From contig JAEUJZ010000092.1 in assembly GCA_016794505.1 (NCBI GenBank), forward strand, positions 62,001 through 126,000: a stretch of DNA of 64,000 nucleotides, in the 5' to 3' direction. Under the pieces are notes generated by a model. The model was given only the letters and a program-made list of their open reading frames with translations, made no database searches and was not told the DNA's origin. This DNA is from Myxococcales bacterium. GTDB taxonomy: Bacteria; Myxococcota_A; Polyangia; Palsa-1104; JAEUJZ01. Both the position numbers and the translations under genes were made by a program. Positions 47,232-56,435 of the stretch are shown piece after piece. Each line of letters opens with the position of its first letter. Positions within the stretch are counted from its first letter, which is position 1.

Positions 47232-47279
47232 GGCGCCCTTTTCAGCGTCCTTTTCAGCGTCCTTTTCGGCGTTGTTTAC
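47232..47279. repeat. Imperfect 12-bp tandem repeat
   Basis: Unit AGCGTCCTTTTC occurs twice exactly, flanked by degenerate copies GGCGCCCTTTTC (before) and GGCGTTGTTTAC (after). It lies directly between the permease stop and the next gene and could vary in length by slippage. Confidence 0.8.
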
Positions 47280-47311
47280 AGGTCTGCGACGCTTGCGCTA
47301 CAACGCGCCGC

Positions 47312-47857
47312 ATGCGGATTCTTGTGCGTGGTTTCGTCGCTGTGCTCGCCACAGCCAGCTTGCTTGGGCCGGGCTTGGCTGGCTGCTCTGTCGTCGACGT
47401 ACAAAAAGAGCGTGGCAGCGTCGATCTGCGCGCCAAGTGGGCCTTGCTGCCGGTCCTCGACTACAGCGACTCGACCCAGGCCGGTGGCCGCGTTGAAGAG
47501 ACGCTGTCATCGCTGTTGCGCACCCGTCTGCGCGTCGACGTCACCAAGTATCCCGTGTCGACCGAGAGCGAAAGCCCGGCCGATCTCGACGAGCGGCAGC
47601 GCTTTCAGCGCGCCCTGTCCTGGGCCAAGAAGGAAGGGTTTCAGTACGGCATCAGCGGCAGCGTCAACGAGTGGCGATATCGCAGCGGTGCCGATGGAGA
47701 AGCCGCCATCGGCCTGACCCTGCAGGTGGTCGAGGTCGACAGCGGCAAGACCGTGTGGACGGCTTCTGGATCGCGCTCTGGCTGGGGACGCGAGACGGCC
47801 AGCGGCACCGCCCAGCGCCTGTTGCGCGACATGTTGAGCAAGCTGGAGAGCAAGTGA
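47312..47857 (+). CDS. CsgG/LpoB-like periplasmic lipoprotein
   Basis: 181 residues. The signal peptide ends GPGLAGCS, a good lipobox. The mature fold has LPVLDYSDSTQAGGRVEETL then LSSLLRTRLRVDVTKYP, and later KKEGFQYGISGSVNEWRYRS, LTLQVVEVDSGKTVWTASGS and a C-terminal helix. This matches the CsgG/LpoB/TolB-N group, which anchors envelope machines or activates penicillin-binding proteins. Its stop overlaps the GTG start of the next gene (GTGA), so they are translationally coupled. Confidence 0.78.
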   Translation: MRILVRGFVAVLATASLLGPGLAGCSVVDVQKERGSVDLRAKWALLPVLDYSDSTQAGGRVEETLSSLLRTRLRVDVTKYPVSTESESPADLDERQRFQRALSWAKKEGFQYGISGSVNEWRYRSGADGEAAIGLTLQVVEVDSGKTVWTASGSRSGWGRETASGTAQRLLRDMLSKLESK

Positions 47858-49098
47858 CCGCGCCGGCTCCCCCCGTTCCATCGGCGATGCCCACGCTGTC
47901 GCCCGCGACGCTGCGCCCGCACTACAGTGACTTTCTGAACGCCCGGGATATGCGCGCCGATGGCTCGCCGATGCCGCGACGTATTTTGCTCACCGGCCAC
48001 TCGCACCAGGCCTGGCCCGATGTCGCGCAACAAGGCCTGCTCGACTGTTTTGCCGATGCGGCCCTGCACGTCGATGACAAGTGGGGCGCCGCCTTTTCTG
48101 CCGTCGACGAAGTGCGCCGGGCCATCGTTGCCCGCATCGGGGGTCGGCCCGAAGAATACGCCCTTGGCAGCAGCACGCACGAGCTGGTTGCGCGCTTCCT
48201 GAGCGGCCTCGATCTGCGCCGACGTCGCCACATCGTCACCACCACCGCAGAATTTCACTCGCTGCACCGTCAGCTTCGCCGCCTGGCTGAAGAGGGCGTC
48301 GAGATCACCTGGGTCCCAGCGCAGCCCGTCGCAACCCTGGCCGGACGCATGGCCCGCGCGCTGCGTCCTGAGACCGCTGCGGTGATGGCCTCGACGGTGC
48401 TGTTCGAGACCTCGGACGTCGTGCCGCACCTCGCGGGCCTGACGCTGGCCGCGCAGCATGTCGGCGCCCAGATCCTCTATGACGCGTACCATGCCTTCAC
48501 CGCCCTGCCTTTTTCGCTGGCGTCGCTGGGCCCGGAGCCGCTGTTTCTCACGGCAGGCGGGTACAAGTATGCGCAGTGGGGCGAAGGCGTCTGCTTCTTG
48601 CGGGTCCCGCCGGGCACGCCACTGCGCCCGCTATACACCGGCTGGTTCGCCGCGTTTGCCACGCTTTCCGACCGTCGCACCGACGCGGTCGTACCCTATC
48701 CCAGCGAGGGGGCTTGGCGCTTTGCCGGCAGCACCTTTGACCCGGCCAGTGCGTATCGCGCCCGCGCCGTCTGTCGCTTCTTCGATGCACAGCGCATGAC
48801 GCCCGCCGCCTTGCGCACCCTCTCTCTAACGCAGCTTGCCCGCCTGCGACAGCACCTTTCTGCGCTGCCCAGCCTGCCCATCGTCACCGCCGCGGATGCC
48901 AGCCAGCACGGAGCCTTTCTGACGGTCCGCACACCGCAGGCCAGCCAGATCGTCGATGCGCTGCGCCAGCACGGCGTCTACGTCGACTCGCGCGGCGATC
49001 TCTTGCGAATCGGCCCCGCCCCGTATCTGCTCGACGAGGAGCTTGACCAAGCGATGCGGCTCCTCGTAGAGGTGCTGCGCACGCTTCCCCGGCTCTAG
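47854..49098 (+). CDS. Kynureninase-like PLP enzyme (aminotransferase class V fold)
   Basis: 414 residues from GTG 47854, with GGAGAG upstream and coupled to the lipoprotein gene; ATG 47887 is an alternative. The fold is class V: TGHSHQAWPDVAQQGLL, a PLP-phosphate region (GSSTHELVARFLSGL), YDAYHAF with the PLP-contacting Asp, and GGYKYAQWGEGVCFL with Lys238 as Schiff-base lysine. Kynureninase cleaves kynurenine to anthranilate, but related enzymes have other substrates. No other tryptophan-catabolism gene is present here. Confidence 0.88.
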   Translation: MTAPAPPVPSAMPTLSPATLRPHYSDFLNARDMRADGSPMPRRILLTGHSHQAWPDVAQQGLLDCFADAALHVDDKWGAAFSAVDEVRRAIVARIGGRPEEYALGSSTHELVARFLSGLDLRRRRHIVTTTAEFHSLHRQLRRLAEEGVEITWVPAQPVATLAGRMARALRPETAAVMASTVLFETSDVVPHLAGLTLAAQHVGAQILYDAYHAFTALPFSLASLGPEPLFLTAGGYKYAQWGEGVCFLRVPPGTPLRPLYTGWFAAFATLSDRRTDAVVPYPSEGAWRFAGSTFDPASAYRARAVCRFFDAQRMTPAALRTLSLTQLARLRQHLSALPSLPIVTAADASQHGAFLTVRTPQASQIVDALRQHGVYVDSRGDLLRIGPAPYLLDEELDQAMRLLVEVLRTLPRL

Positions 49099-49112
49099 CC
49101 CTTCCCAAGGGC
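49098..49112. terminator. Possible stem-loop between convergent genes
   Basis: GCCCTT-CCC-AAGGGC is a perfect 6-bp hairpin starting at the last base of the kynureninase-like gene and facing the convergent acylase gene. No T-run follows on either strand, so rho-independent function is doubtful. The following 80 nt are AT-rich. Confidence 0.3.
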
Positions 49113-49194
49113 GAGAACACAAAGCAATCTACCAAAATGAAATAAAATTATTGCGCTTGGTTATTCATCAATATTTGATCCCTGCAATGCCCTC

Positions 49195-51405
49195 TTATGG
49201 CTGGTAGCTGCGCTCGGTGTTCTTGGCCAAGTCGGCTTCGCGGAAGTAGCTGTCTTTCAGCGTTCGTTTGGCAAACAGCGCGGCCTGGTCACTGTAGTGC
49301 GGTGAGTTCTCACGCAGGCTCGATCCGTACTGATGGATCGACTGCGAGCGCGGTCCATCGGGGCCGAACTCGACGATCAGCACGTACGAGTCCCCTTGGA
49401 TCCCCACCAAGTGTCCCCCGACTTTCTTGGTGTATGCGGCGTTCAAGATGTCCGCGCCACCGCCGAGCGGCAGGTCAATTGCGGTCTTCCCCTGGCCGTG
49501 CCGCAGCCGCTGCAGCGTCCCCAGCGGCACATCGACCCGCCCATGCTGCTTTTTCAAGAACCGCACCGACCGTCGGAAGGCATCGACCGGATCTTTGGTC
49601 AGCATGCCGTCGCCATCGAGGTCCGAGTAGTAAAAGACATGGCGAATCGCCAGCGCTGCGACGCTGGCCCCCACGCTGTCCTCATCGGTGTTGCCATCCC
49701 AGCGCCGCAGCAGATCGAGCGCCTTGGCTTCGTCGTCGTTCTGCGGCGTGTACGTTGCAAGAAGCGGTGCGAACAGCTTGGGATAAATCGGCGCCTGCGG
49801 GTCGTACTGTCGATCCCACTTCATCGTCAGGAACGCCTCGCGCGAGATGGGCGCCGTGCCCCCCAGAAGCTTCAGCGTGCGCAGCGAACGATTCGTCTCT
49901 TCTCGCTCGATCGAGGCCGTCTGTGGATAGTCTTCCGGCCGCGGATTTCCCGGCCCCACCGTCGCCGAAAACGGAGTCGAGTTGCACGACAGCACCACCC
50001 CCGACGACGGATTCAGCACCTGCGGCAGTCGCTCAAAGGGCAGATAGCGCGTCCACAGGGTTCGCGGCTCGTCGCCCGTCAGCACCTTGGTGTAATCGAA
50101 GCCCGGTGCGCGATCGGGCAAGAGCGCATTGTAGACGTAATACACGTGGTCGCGGTCGGCGTAGACCGTGTTGAACATCGGCACACCCAAGATGCGCATC
50201 GCGTCTTGAAACTCGCCCAGGTTGCGCGCCTTGTTCATCTTGAACCACTGCTCGGTCGCGCGAATCAAGCCCTCGTGCCCGGCGTAGCGCAGCGCAAAGA
50301 ACCCCGCGTCGGTCTTGACCACCGGTCCATGCACGCTGAAGTACACGTCACGCTGCACCGTGAACTCAAACAGGCCGGTATCAATCGTCAAGTTTGCTTG
50401 ACGAACTGCAAGCGGCCGCCACGCGCCATCAAAGCGGTACTGCAGCGGTGCGTCTGGGTTCATCGTCAGCCGATAGATATCGACCAAGTCGGGCGCATTC
50501 ACCGTGTGAGCCCAGCCCAGGTGCGCATTGTGTCCGTGCAAGATCAGCGGCGAGCCGGGGAACAGACCGCCGATCGTGTTCCAGCCTTCCTGCGACTGAA
50601 CCTGTGCTTCGTACCAGGTAACCGGCCCTTCCCACGGCTGATGCGAGTTGACGTTGAGCCGAGTCACGTCATCGGTCGAGCGCCCGCGATGCACAGCATG
50701 CGCGTTCGATCCCGGCTCGGTGGCAGCCTGTTCTTCGCGCAGTCGCGGCGCCATGGCCAAGGCTCCTCCCGTTGCGTCGCCGACGCTGCGCACCTGCCCG
50801 GTCAGGATCTGCTTGAGCGCGGTCACCACGCCGACCATAAACGGCAGCTTGTGCGCAAAGCCGCGTGCCACGTCGCGCCCGCTGTACGGCATGAAGCGCG
50901 CATCGACCTCGTCCGCGTGCTTGTATGCGTAATAGTTCACGCCCTCGGCATAGCCCTGCAACACCGCCCGCGTCGCTGGATCAAGCTGATCGTACTGCGC
51001 CGCGACCTGATCTTCGACGCGCACCAAGGCCGCGTAATAGTCATTGATCAGCGCATCTTTCGAAAGAACCAGCCGCGCAAGCTGTCCCCGCGCTGCCACC
51101 AAAGCGCCTTGGATCGTCGGGAAGTTATCTTCCGCATGGGCATAGCCCAGGCCAAACGCCGCGTCGGCATCGCTCTGCCCGCGCACGTGCGGCACGCCAA
51201 ACCGATCGCGAACGATCGTCACGCGCTGTGCGTGCTCTAGCGCAGCCACCGTCGGGGCCGGAGGCTTGGGGCGACGCAACACATGGACGGCGCGCAGCAT
51301 CCCCAGGACCAAAAGCAGCCCTGCCAGAATGCGCCCCACCCGACGCAGAGACAGCCAGCGAGCCAACGTCGATCGAACGGAAGAAGCAAGCAACACCCAG
51401 CGCAT
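49195..51405 (-). CDS. Penicillin acylase-family amidohydrolase (AHL-acylase-like)
   Basis: 736 residues from ATG 51405; the frame is open to 51489. A membrane or signal segment (VGRILAGLLLVLGMLRAVHV) is followed by RDRFGVPHVRGQSDADAAFG and an Ntn-hydrolase precursor. The autocatalytic junction is at EPGSNAHAV, with Ser233 as the nucleophile that becomes the N-terminus of the beta chain. NSHQPWEGPVTWYEAQVQS and HGHNAHLGWAHTVN follow. Family members deacylate penicillins or acyl-homoserine lactones; which applies is not visible. It is divergent from a small membrane protein gene. Confidence 0.9.
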   Translation of the reverse strand: MRWVLLASSVRSTLARWLSLRRVGRILAGLLLVLGMLRAVHVLRRPKPPAPTVAALEHAQRVTIVRDRFGVPHVRGQSDADAAFGLGYAHAEDNFPTIQGALVAARGQLARLVLSKDALINDYYAALVRVEDQVAAQYDQLDPATRAVLQGYAEGVNYYAYKHADEVDARFMPYSGRDVARGFAHKLPFMVGVVTALKQILTGQVRSVGDATGGALAMAPRLREEQAATEPGSNAHAVHRGRSTDDVTRLNVNSHQPWEGPVTWYEAQVQSQEGWNTIGGLFPGSPLILHGHNAHLGWAHTVNAPDLVDIYRLTMNPDAPLQYRFDGAWRPLAVRQANLTIDTGLFEFTVQRDVYFSVHGPVVKTDAGFFALRYAGHEGLIRATEQWFKMNKARNLGEFQDAMRILGVPMFNTVYADRDHVYYVYNALLPDRAPGFDYTKVLTGDEPRTLWTRYLPFERLPQVLNPSSGVVLSCNSTPFSATVGPGNPRPEDYPQTASIEREETNRSLRTLKLLGGTAPISREAFLTMKWDRQYDPQAPIYPKLFAPLLATYTPQNDDEAKALDLLRRWDGNTDEDSVGASVAALAIRHVFYYSDLDGDGMLTKDPVDAFRRSVRFLKKQHGRVDVPLGTLQRLRHGQGKTAIDLPLGGGADILNAAYTKKVGGHLVGIQGDSYVLIVEFGPDGPRSQSIHQYGSSLRENSPHYSDQAALFAKRTLKDSYFREADLAKNTERSYQP

Positions 51406-51497
51406 ACCGCAGCTTGTCCGCAGATCGCGCAGCCGCGCAACTTCCCGATGCCACCGCTCCGCCGAGCAGCCCGGCCTGCGTGATACCATCGCAGTTC

Positions 51498-51749
51498 ATG
51501 ATCGAGCCGTCCAAGACCCCTCTTACCAGCGCGCGAAAGGGCCTGCAGTACCTCAAGATCGCGCTCGGTGTGTTGCTTTTGCTTTCCAACATCACCCGCC
51601 ATCTTGGCCCGGCAGCGGACCACGCCGCCCCGGCACTGCGGCCCCCCGCGGCGGCACTTGGGTATCTGATCGGAACGCTCCTGTTGGGCATCGTCCTGCC
51701 CATCTGGCTGATCAACTCGGCGGTCAAGCGCCTGCGCAGCGGCTCGTAG
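51498..51749 (+). CDS. Small two-helix membrane protein
   Basis: 83 residues from ATG 51498 (a longer open frame to 51228 overlaps the divergent acylase gene and is rejected). Two hydrophobic helices are visible (LKIALGVLLLLSNITRHL, GYLIGTLLLGIVLPIWLINS) and the C-terminus is positively charged (AVKRLRS). No family is recognised. It converges with the STAND NTPase gene. Confidence 0.6.
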   Translation: MIEPSKTPLTSARKGLQYLKIALGVLLLLSNITRHLGPAADHAAPALRPPAAALGYLIGTLLLGIVLPIWLINSAVKRLRSGS

Positions 51750-51819
51750 CCGCACCGGCCGTCTCAGCCCCTGCCAAGCCGTGGGTCGAGCGCTTGGGCT
51801 GAGCCAGTTCGCAGTCTGT

Positions 51820-54096
51820 CTAGCTGCGCGGCAGCAGGCGGGCGAGCAGCGTGCCCATGCGAGCATCGGGGCTGCGCAGCAGATGGCGCCGCGCCAGCGC
51901 GAAGTGTTCGTTGGCGCGCACCTGCTTGCCTCGCCGCAGATAGTGATTGGCACACGAGCGCTCGATCACCCCGATGCTAAAGGCAATCGGCGGCTCGACG
52001 CGGGCAGCAAGAGCGACCGCTTGCTCATAGAACGCTTCTGCCGCGACATCCCCCGCCTCGTCGCCCCGCGCGCTGTACAGGTCGGCAAGAATGGTCAGCG
52101 TCTGGGCGATGTTCTCGTCGTCGCGGTGCGCAACAAAGTGCGACAAGGCCTGCAGGATGTCATCGAGCGCCGCCTGCCACTCAGCCGCCCGGCTCTCACG
52201 CTCTGACGCGACCGCCTCAGACGCCATCGGCCCCGAAAGAAGCAGCCAGAGCACACGGGCATAGCCACGTGCCTGCCGTGCTTTGTGTGGCAAGTGCAAG
52301 CACCAGTCCAAGACATCCGTTCCTGCCGTCGCCAGGCCCAGCGCCGTGCGCGCCTGCACGATCGCTTCTTCCGACAGCGAGAGCAGCGCATCGAGCTCAG
52401 CCATCGCCTGCGTTAGCTCATCGCGCTGCGCGATGGGCAGCGGCGCCGACTCGCTCAACGAGGCTGGCTGCGACCAGTCCACGCTTTGAACGCGCGCCCG
52501 CGCCCTCCTAAACCACAGCTTGGGGGCGACATCACGCAGCGCGATGCGCAACGGGTGGAGGCGCGGCGCCAAGCCATCGAACAGCTCGGCAAAGGCGCGA
52601 TGCCAGCCGGCTCGCCAGAACAGAATCTCCATCTCGGAAAGAAGCTGCAGCGCCTGACCCAGTGCCAGCGGATCCCGCGCGGCCCGCTCAGACAAGACCG
52701 AGATCGCTGTCATTCCCGCCAGCAGCGATTCGCGCCCCAGGCCCCGCCGCAGCGTCGACAAAAGCTCAGCCAGCCAGCGACTCTGATAGACCTCAAGCAG
52801 ACCGTGGCGAGCCAGCACGTGACAGATGCCGTCACGAGCCTGGGCATTGGCGGGTACGAGCGGCCAGCCAAGCAGGTCCCCGGCCAACGTCTCGGCCGTC
52901 GGCACCGCGGGCCGCAGACGCCCTGGTTCTGCCTCTTCATCGAAGCGCACAGGTTCCACGGCCACATCGGCCAGCGCCGCCTCTTCCCGCGGTCCGTCGG
53001 GGCCAGCCGATCGAGCAACCAGCGGTGCCATGGTCGCGCACAGCGCCCGCAGAAGCGGCATCTGACGAAGCTGAGAGAGCTCGATCGGCCGCAGCTCGGA
53101 TTCCGGCATACCGTCGGCATCCTCGCCGCGCAGCCGCCGCAGCGCCAGCTGCACAGTCAAGGGCTGCTGTGGCCGGGTCGTCACCGCAACCAGCGCGCAC
53201 AGCTCAAGCAGCCGCGGGTCAGCGTCGGCGCGTGACAGTCCCAGCTCGAACATCATCGCGTAGCGCGTTGTGATATCGCGCTCTAGATACCCAGCCACCG
53301 CCGATAAGCCCGCCTTCGGATCGCGACCCAAAAAGGCATACAGGTGTACGATTTGCGCTAGGTCACCCGGCAAAAGGCTCAGCCGGCCACCTTCGACGAT
53401 GTCTCGCGATGCCTGGTCCATGCGTCCCAGGCGTTCTTCCAGATACTGCGTCGCTTCAGCGGGCGAAAAGGGCCCGGCGGGCAAGCGCTTTTCCAGCGGC
53501 ACATGGACCAAGCTGTTCTGACCACCGGGGTGCGCAAACAGCAGCACGACCGTCGGAGGTAGCTGATCGCAGAGGCGCGCAAAAAAGTCGCGCACGGGCG
53601 CGCTGACCTCGCCTCCCAAAAGGTCGATCCCAATGCACAGCGGCCCGCCCGAAGAAAGCGCCCGCGCTCCCGACTCGGCCAGCGCCTGCGCCGCGATCGT
53701 CGACAGCGGCCGCATATCGTCGGGCAAAAGCGCCGCCAGGAGCTTGCCGGCTTGCGCCATACCCGGCACCTCTTGCGCCATGTCCGCGGCCAAGCGCGCC
53801 AGCTTGTCGGGCTGCGGATATGGCACCAAGTTCAGCAGGCCCACCTCGCGCACCAGGCGACGCGCAAACTCCGACGGAGCTTCATCGCCCCATAGCTGCA
53901 GGATGCGCACGAAGCCACGCCCCGCTTTGCCACGCCGCTCCCGCTCGTTGGCCAGCCCGTGCAGAAGCGCTGCTGACTTCCCCGCCCCCGACGGACCTTC
54001 GAGGGCAAACGCCCCGGTGCCACGCTCCATGCAGCGGGCGATCGCCGCATCCAAGGCCGGCCGCTCGACATACCCTGCGCTTAGCGGTGCGGGCAT
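51820..54096 (-). CDS. STAND-type P-loop NTPase with helical-repeat C-terminus
   Basis: 758 residues from ATG 54096, with GGAGG 7 nt upstream. Walker A is GPSGAGKS (34-41). The Walker B-like strand is LCIGIDLLGG, with Asp but no following acidic residue. The central region (FARLCDQLPPTVVLLFAHPG, FLGRDPKAGLSAVAGYLERD) fits an AAA/STAND NTPase, and the last 350 residues are helical and repeat-like (TPR or similar). STAND proteins act as signal-sensing switches, in regulation or defence. No effector domain is fused. It is divergent from the DUF4403-like gene. Confidence 0.82.
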   Translation of the reverse strand: MPAPLSAGYVERPALDAAIARCMERGTGAFALEGPSGAGKSAALLHGLANERERRGKAGRGFVRILQLWGDEAPSEFARRLVREVGLLNLVPYPQPDKLARLAADMAQEVPGMAQAGKLLAALLPDDMRPLSTIAAQALAESGARALSSGGPLCIGIDLLGGEVSAPVRDFFARLCDQLPPTVVLLFAHPGGQNSLVHVPLEKRLPAGPFSPAEATQYLEERLGRMDQASRDIVEGGRLSLLPGDLAQIVHLYAFLGRDPKAGLSAVAGYLERDITTRYAMMFELGLSRADADPRLLELCALVAVTTRPQQPLTVQLALRRLRGEDADGMPESELRPIELSQLRQMPLLRALCATMAPLVARSAGPDGPREEAALADVAVEPVRFDEEAEPGRLRPAVPTAETLAGDLLGWPLVPANAQARDGICHVLARHGLLEVYQSRWLAELLSTLRRGLGRESLLAGMTAISVLSERAARDPLALGQALQLLSEMEILFWRAGWHRAFAELFDGLAPRLHPLRIALRDVAPKLWFRRARARVQSVDWSQPASLSESAPLPIAQRDELTQAMAELDALLSLSEEAIVQARTALGLATAGTDVLDWCLHLPHKARQARGYARVLWLLLSGPMASEAVASERESRAAEWQAALDDILQALSHFVAHRDDENIAQTLTILADLYSARGDEAGDVAAEAFYEQAVALAARVEPPIAFSIGVIERSCANHYLRRGKQVRANEHFALARRHLLRSPDARMGTLLARLLPRS

Positions 54097-54257
54097 GTCG
54101 ATCCTCCACACTGGATGCGTAGGTGCCGACCCATGCCAAGCTCCCGCTTCCACGTCGCTGATCCGGGCGCCGCCTGCCGCCCGGCGAATCTGCTTGCAGA
54201 CATGCCAGGGATGCTACCATTCCCCGCATGCAAGCACGCCGCAGAAAGGACCTGCCT

Positions 54258-55700
54258 GTGATTCCCGCCACGCCCGTTGTGACCGTCGAAAACCTTCGCA
54301 ATCAACGACCCCAGGCCTCGCTCTTTCGGCGTCGCCTGCTTGGCCTTTTGGGCCTGTCCTTGACCCTTGCCGCGTGCAGCGAGGCCCTGTACCCGCCGCG
54401 TCCGCCGCAGACACCGGGGCCAGCGCTCACCGACCCGCCAACGTCTCGCGTGACGATGCACCTGAGCCTGACCTCGGCCGGCTTGTCGCAGCTTATCGAG
54501 GCCAGCGTTCCGCAGAAGGGCGAAGTGCCCTTCACCTTGCTCGGCCAGCGCAAGCTGCTGTGGCAGCGAACGCCCGTCACCCTGACCTTCGACGGCGCCA
54601 CCGGCAAGCTCGGCGTCCGCGCCACGATCACCGGGGAAGCCCTTCTGCCCGTCGGCAGCAAGAGCTTTTCCCTGACCATGGCCGCCGAGGCGCAGCCCGT
54701 CTTGTCGTCGGACTATCTGGCCCAGCTGCAGGCTCCCAGCGTCAGCGTCAGCAGTGAAGACCGCTTGCTGCGCGCCGCCGAGTGGGGCGCGGGCGTGCTG
54801 TCGGATCTCAAGGAACAGATCCAAAAACAGCTCGCCGAGCTACGCATCGACCTGCGCCCCATGCTGGAGCAGAGCTATCTCAAGCTGGCGCAGCCGTTTT
54901 CTTTCGCCGTCGGCGATGCCAAGGCCTGCGGTCGCCTGGGGCTGGTCGGCATCGAGGCAGGCCCGACGGTGCTGGCCGGTGGCTTAGAAAAAGACCTGGC
55001 CGCCATCATCGCCCCGTCGATCTCGATGCCTTGCACGCAAGAGCTCGGCATGGGCAAAGGCGCGACCAGCGTCCCGCCCTTGCACAACGTATCCAGCATC
55101 CCGTCGGGGCCGTTTACAGTCACGCTGCCCGTCGCCGCCACCTATGAAGAGCTGCAGAAGGCCATGAAGCAAGCCTTCACCAACGGCAAGCTGTTCTTTT
55201 CCAAGGACTACCCTGACCTGTACCTGGAACGCCCCGAGGTCTATGCCTCGGGCGGGCAAGTCGTCACCAAGCTGCATCTAAACGGCTTCGTGAAAAAGGG
55301 CTTCAAGGTCTCGCTTGAAGGCGACCTGTTCATGGCCGGTCACCCGCAGGTCCGCGACAACGAGCTCTCGATCCCCGATCTAGAACCGACCGTCGAGACC
55401 AAAAACGCCCTGCTCAAGCTCAAGACCACCCTCGACACCGACGGACTACGCCGCCAAGTGCGCGAGGCCACGCGGCTCGACATCGGCGCCCGCCTGCGCA
55501 CCGTGCGTGAGAAGTTTGAAAAGGATCTCGTCGTCCGTCACAAGATCCAGACCCCCGGCGGCAATGGCCCCGAGGCCTGCGTGCGCGTCGATCTCGGCCG
55601 CATCGAGGTCTCGGACATCTTCGCCCACGATGCGTACCTGCGCCTGTACGTCAAAGCCACGGCCAGCGCCGCCGCCTACCTGCCCTGCCCCACCAAGTAA
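54258..55700 (+). CDS. DUF4403-like lipoprotein
   Basis: 480 residues from GTG 54258, which follows AAAGGA at 8 nt; ATG 54228 in frame is an alternative with a weaker ribosome site. The signal ends GLSLTLAACSE, a good lipobox. The rest is long, beta-rich and without cysteine clusters (RVTMHLSLTSAGLSQLIEAS, GPFTVTLPVAATYEELQKAM, LPCPTK at the end). The pattern fits DUF4403 lipoproteins, which have an extended TULIP-like fold and unknown function. Confidence 0.8.
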   Translation: MIPATPVVTVENLRNQRPQASLFRRRLLGLLGLSLTLAACSEALYPPRPPQTPGPALTDPPTSRVTMHLSLTSAGLSQLIEASVPQKGEVPFTLLGQRKLLWQRTPVTLTFDGATGKLGVRATITGEALLPVGSKSFSLTMAAEAQPVLSSDYLAQLQAPSVSVSSEDRLLRAAEWGAGVLSDLKEQIQKQLAELRIDLRPMLEQSYLKLAQPFSFAVGDAKACGRLGLVGIEAGPTVLAGGLEKDLAAIIAPSISMPCTQELGMGKGATSVPPLHNVSSIPSGPFTVTLPVAATYEELQKAMKQAFTNGKLFFSKDYPDLYLERPEVYASGGQVVTKLHLNGFVKKGFKVSLEGDLFMAGHPQVRDNELSIPDLEPTVETKNALLKLKTTLDTDGLRRQVREATRLDIGARLRTVREKFEKDLVVRHKIQTPGGNGPEACVRVDLGRIEVSDIFAHDAYLRLYVKATASAAAYLPCPTK

Positions 55701-55795
55701 GCCCCGCTGCCGTGGGGCCCGCGTCTTTGCGTTCCCGGCTCACGCGGCACGCCTGTGCGCCTTCGCGCCCGTATCCGGCATAAAGGTCCATTGCC

Positions 55796-56320
55796 ATGGC
55801 TGCTCCCTTTATCAATCTGCGTATCCGCGATGCCTGCGTAAGCGATGCGGCCCTTTTGGTTGCGGCGCAGCGGGCCATCGCGCGCATCCCAGGGCGCTTG
55901 GCATCGCAGCCCCACGAGCTCAGCGAGGCGGCCATGGCCGAGCGCATCGCCCGACTCAGCGGCAGCCAGCAGGGGGCCTTTGTCGTGATCGAGGCCGACG
56001 GCGAGATCCGCGGCCATGCCCTGCTGGATCCGCTGAAGCTCGCCGTGACGTCGCACGTCGTCGACCTGACGATCGCCGTTCACGAGGGCGCCCAAGGCCA
56101 GGGACTTGGGCAGCGCCTGTTGGCGCACCTGATTGCGTGGGCACGCGCCCAGCCGACGATCGAGCGCATCGAGCTACGCGTCCGCTCTGCGAATACTCCA
56201 GCTATTCAGCTATATAAAAAGATGGGGTTTATCGAGGAAGGGCGCATGGTGAAACGAATCAAGATAGGCCCCCAGGCTTATCTTGATGACGTGGTCATGG
56301 CCTTGTGGGTCGGCGACTGA
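55796..56320 (+). CDS. GNAT-family N-acetyltransferase
   Basis: 174 residues. The GNAT fold has the acetyl-CoA motif GAQGQGLGQRLLAHLIAWAR (motif A, Q-x-x-G-x-G), then ELRVRSANTPAIQLYKKMGF (motif B). A leader of about 70 residues has no recognised motif. The acceptor may be a small amine, antibiotic or protein; unknown. It sits 95 nt after the DUF4403-like gene. Confidence 0.9.
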   Translation: MAAPFINLRIRDACVSDAALLVAAQRAIARIPGRLASQPHELSEAAMAERIARLSGSQQGAFVVIEADGEIRGHALLDPLKLAVTSHVVDLTIAVHEGAQGQGLGQRLLAHLIAWARAQPTIERIELRVRSANTPAIQLYKKMGFIEEGRMVKRIKIGPQAYLDDVVMALWVGD

Positions 56321-56435
56321 TCGCTCGACCTGTCCGCCCAGCGCCCCGCTTGCTGGCGCCCCGTCCGACCGACGGCGAGCGCGGCCCAAGGCGGCATTTA
56401 CAGGCGCGGATCGGCGCGATAAGGTGGGGCCAATC

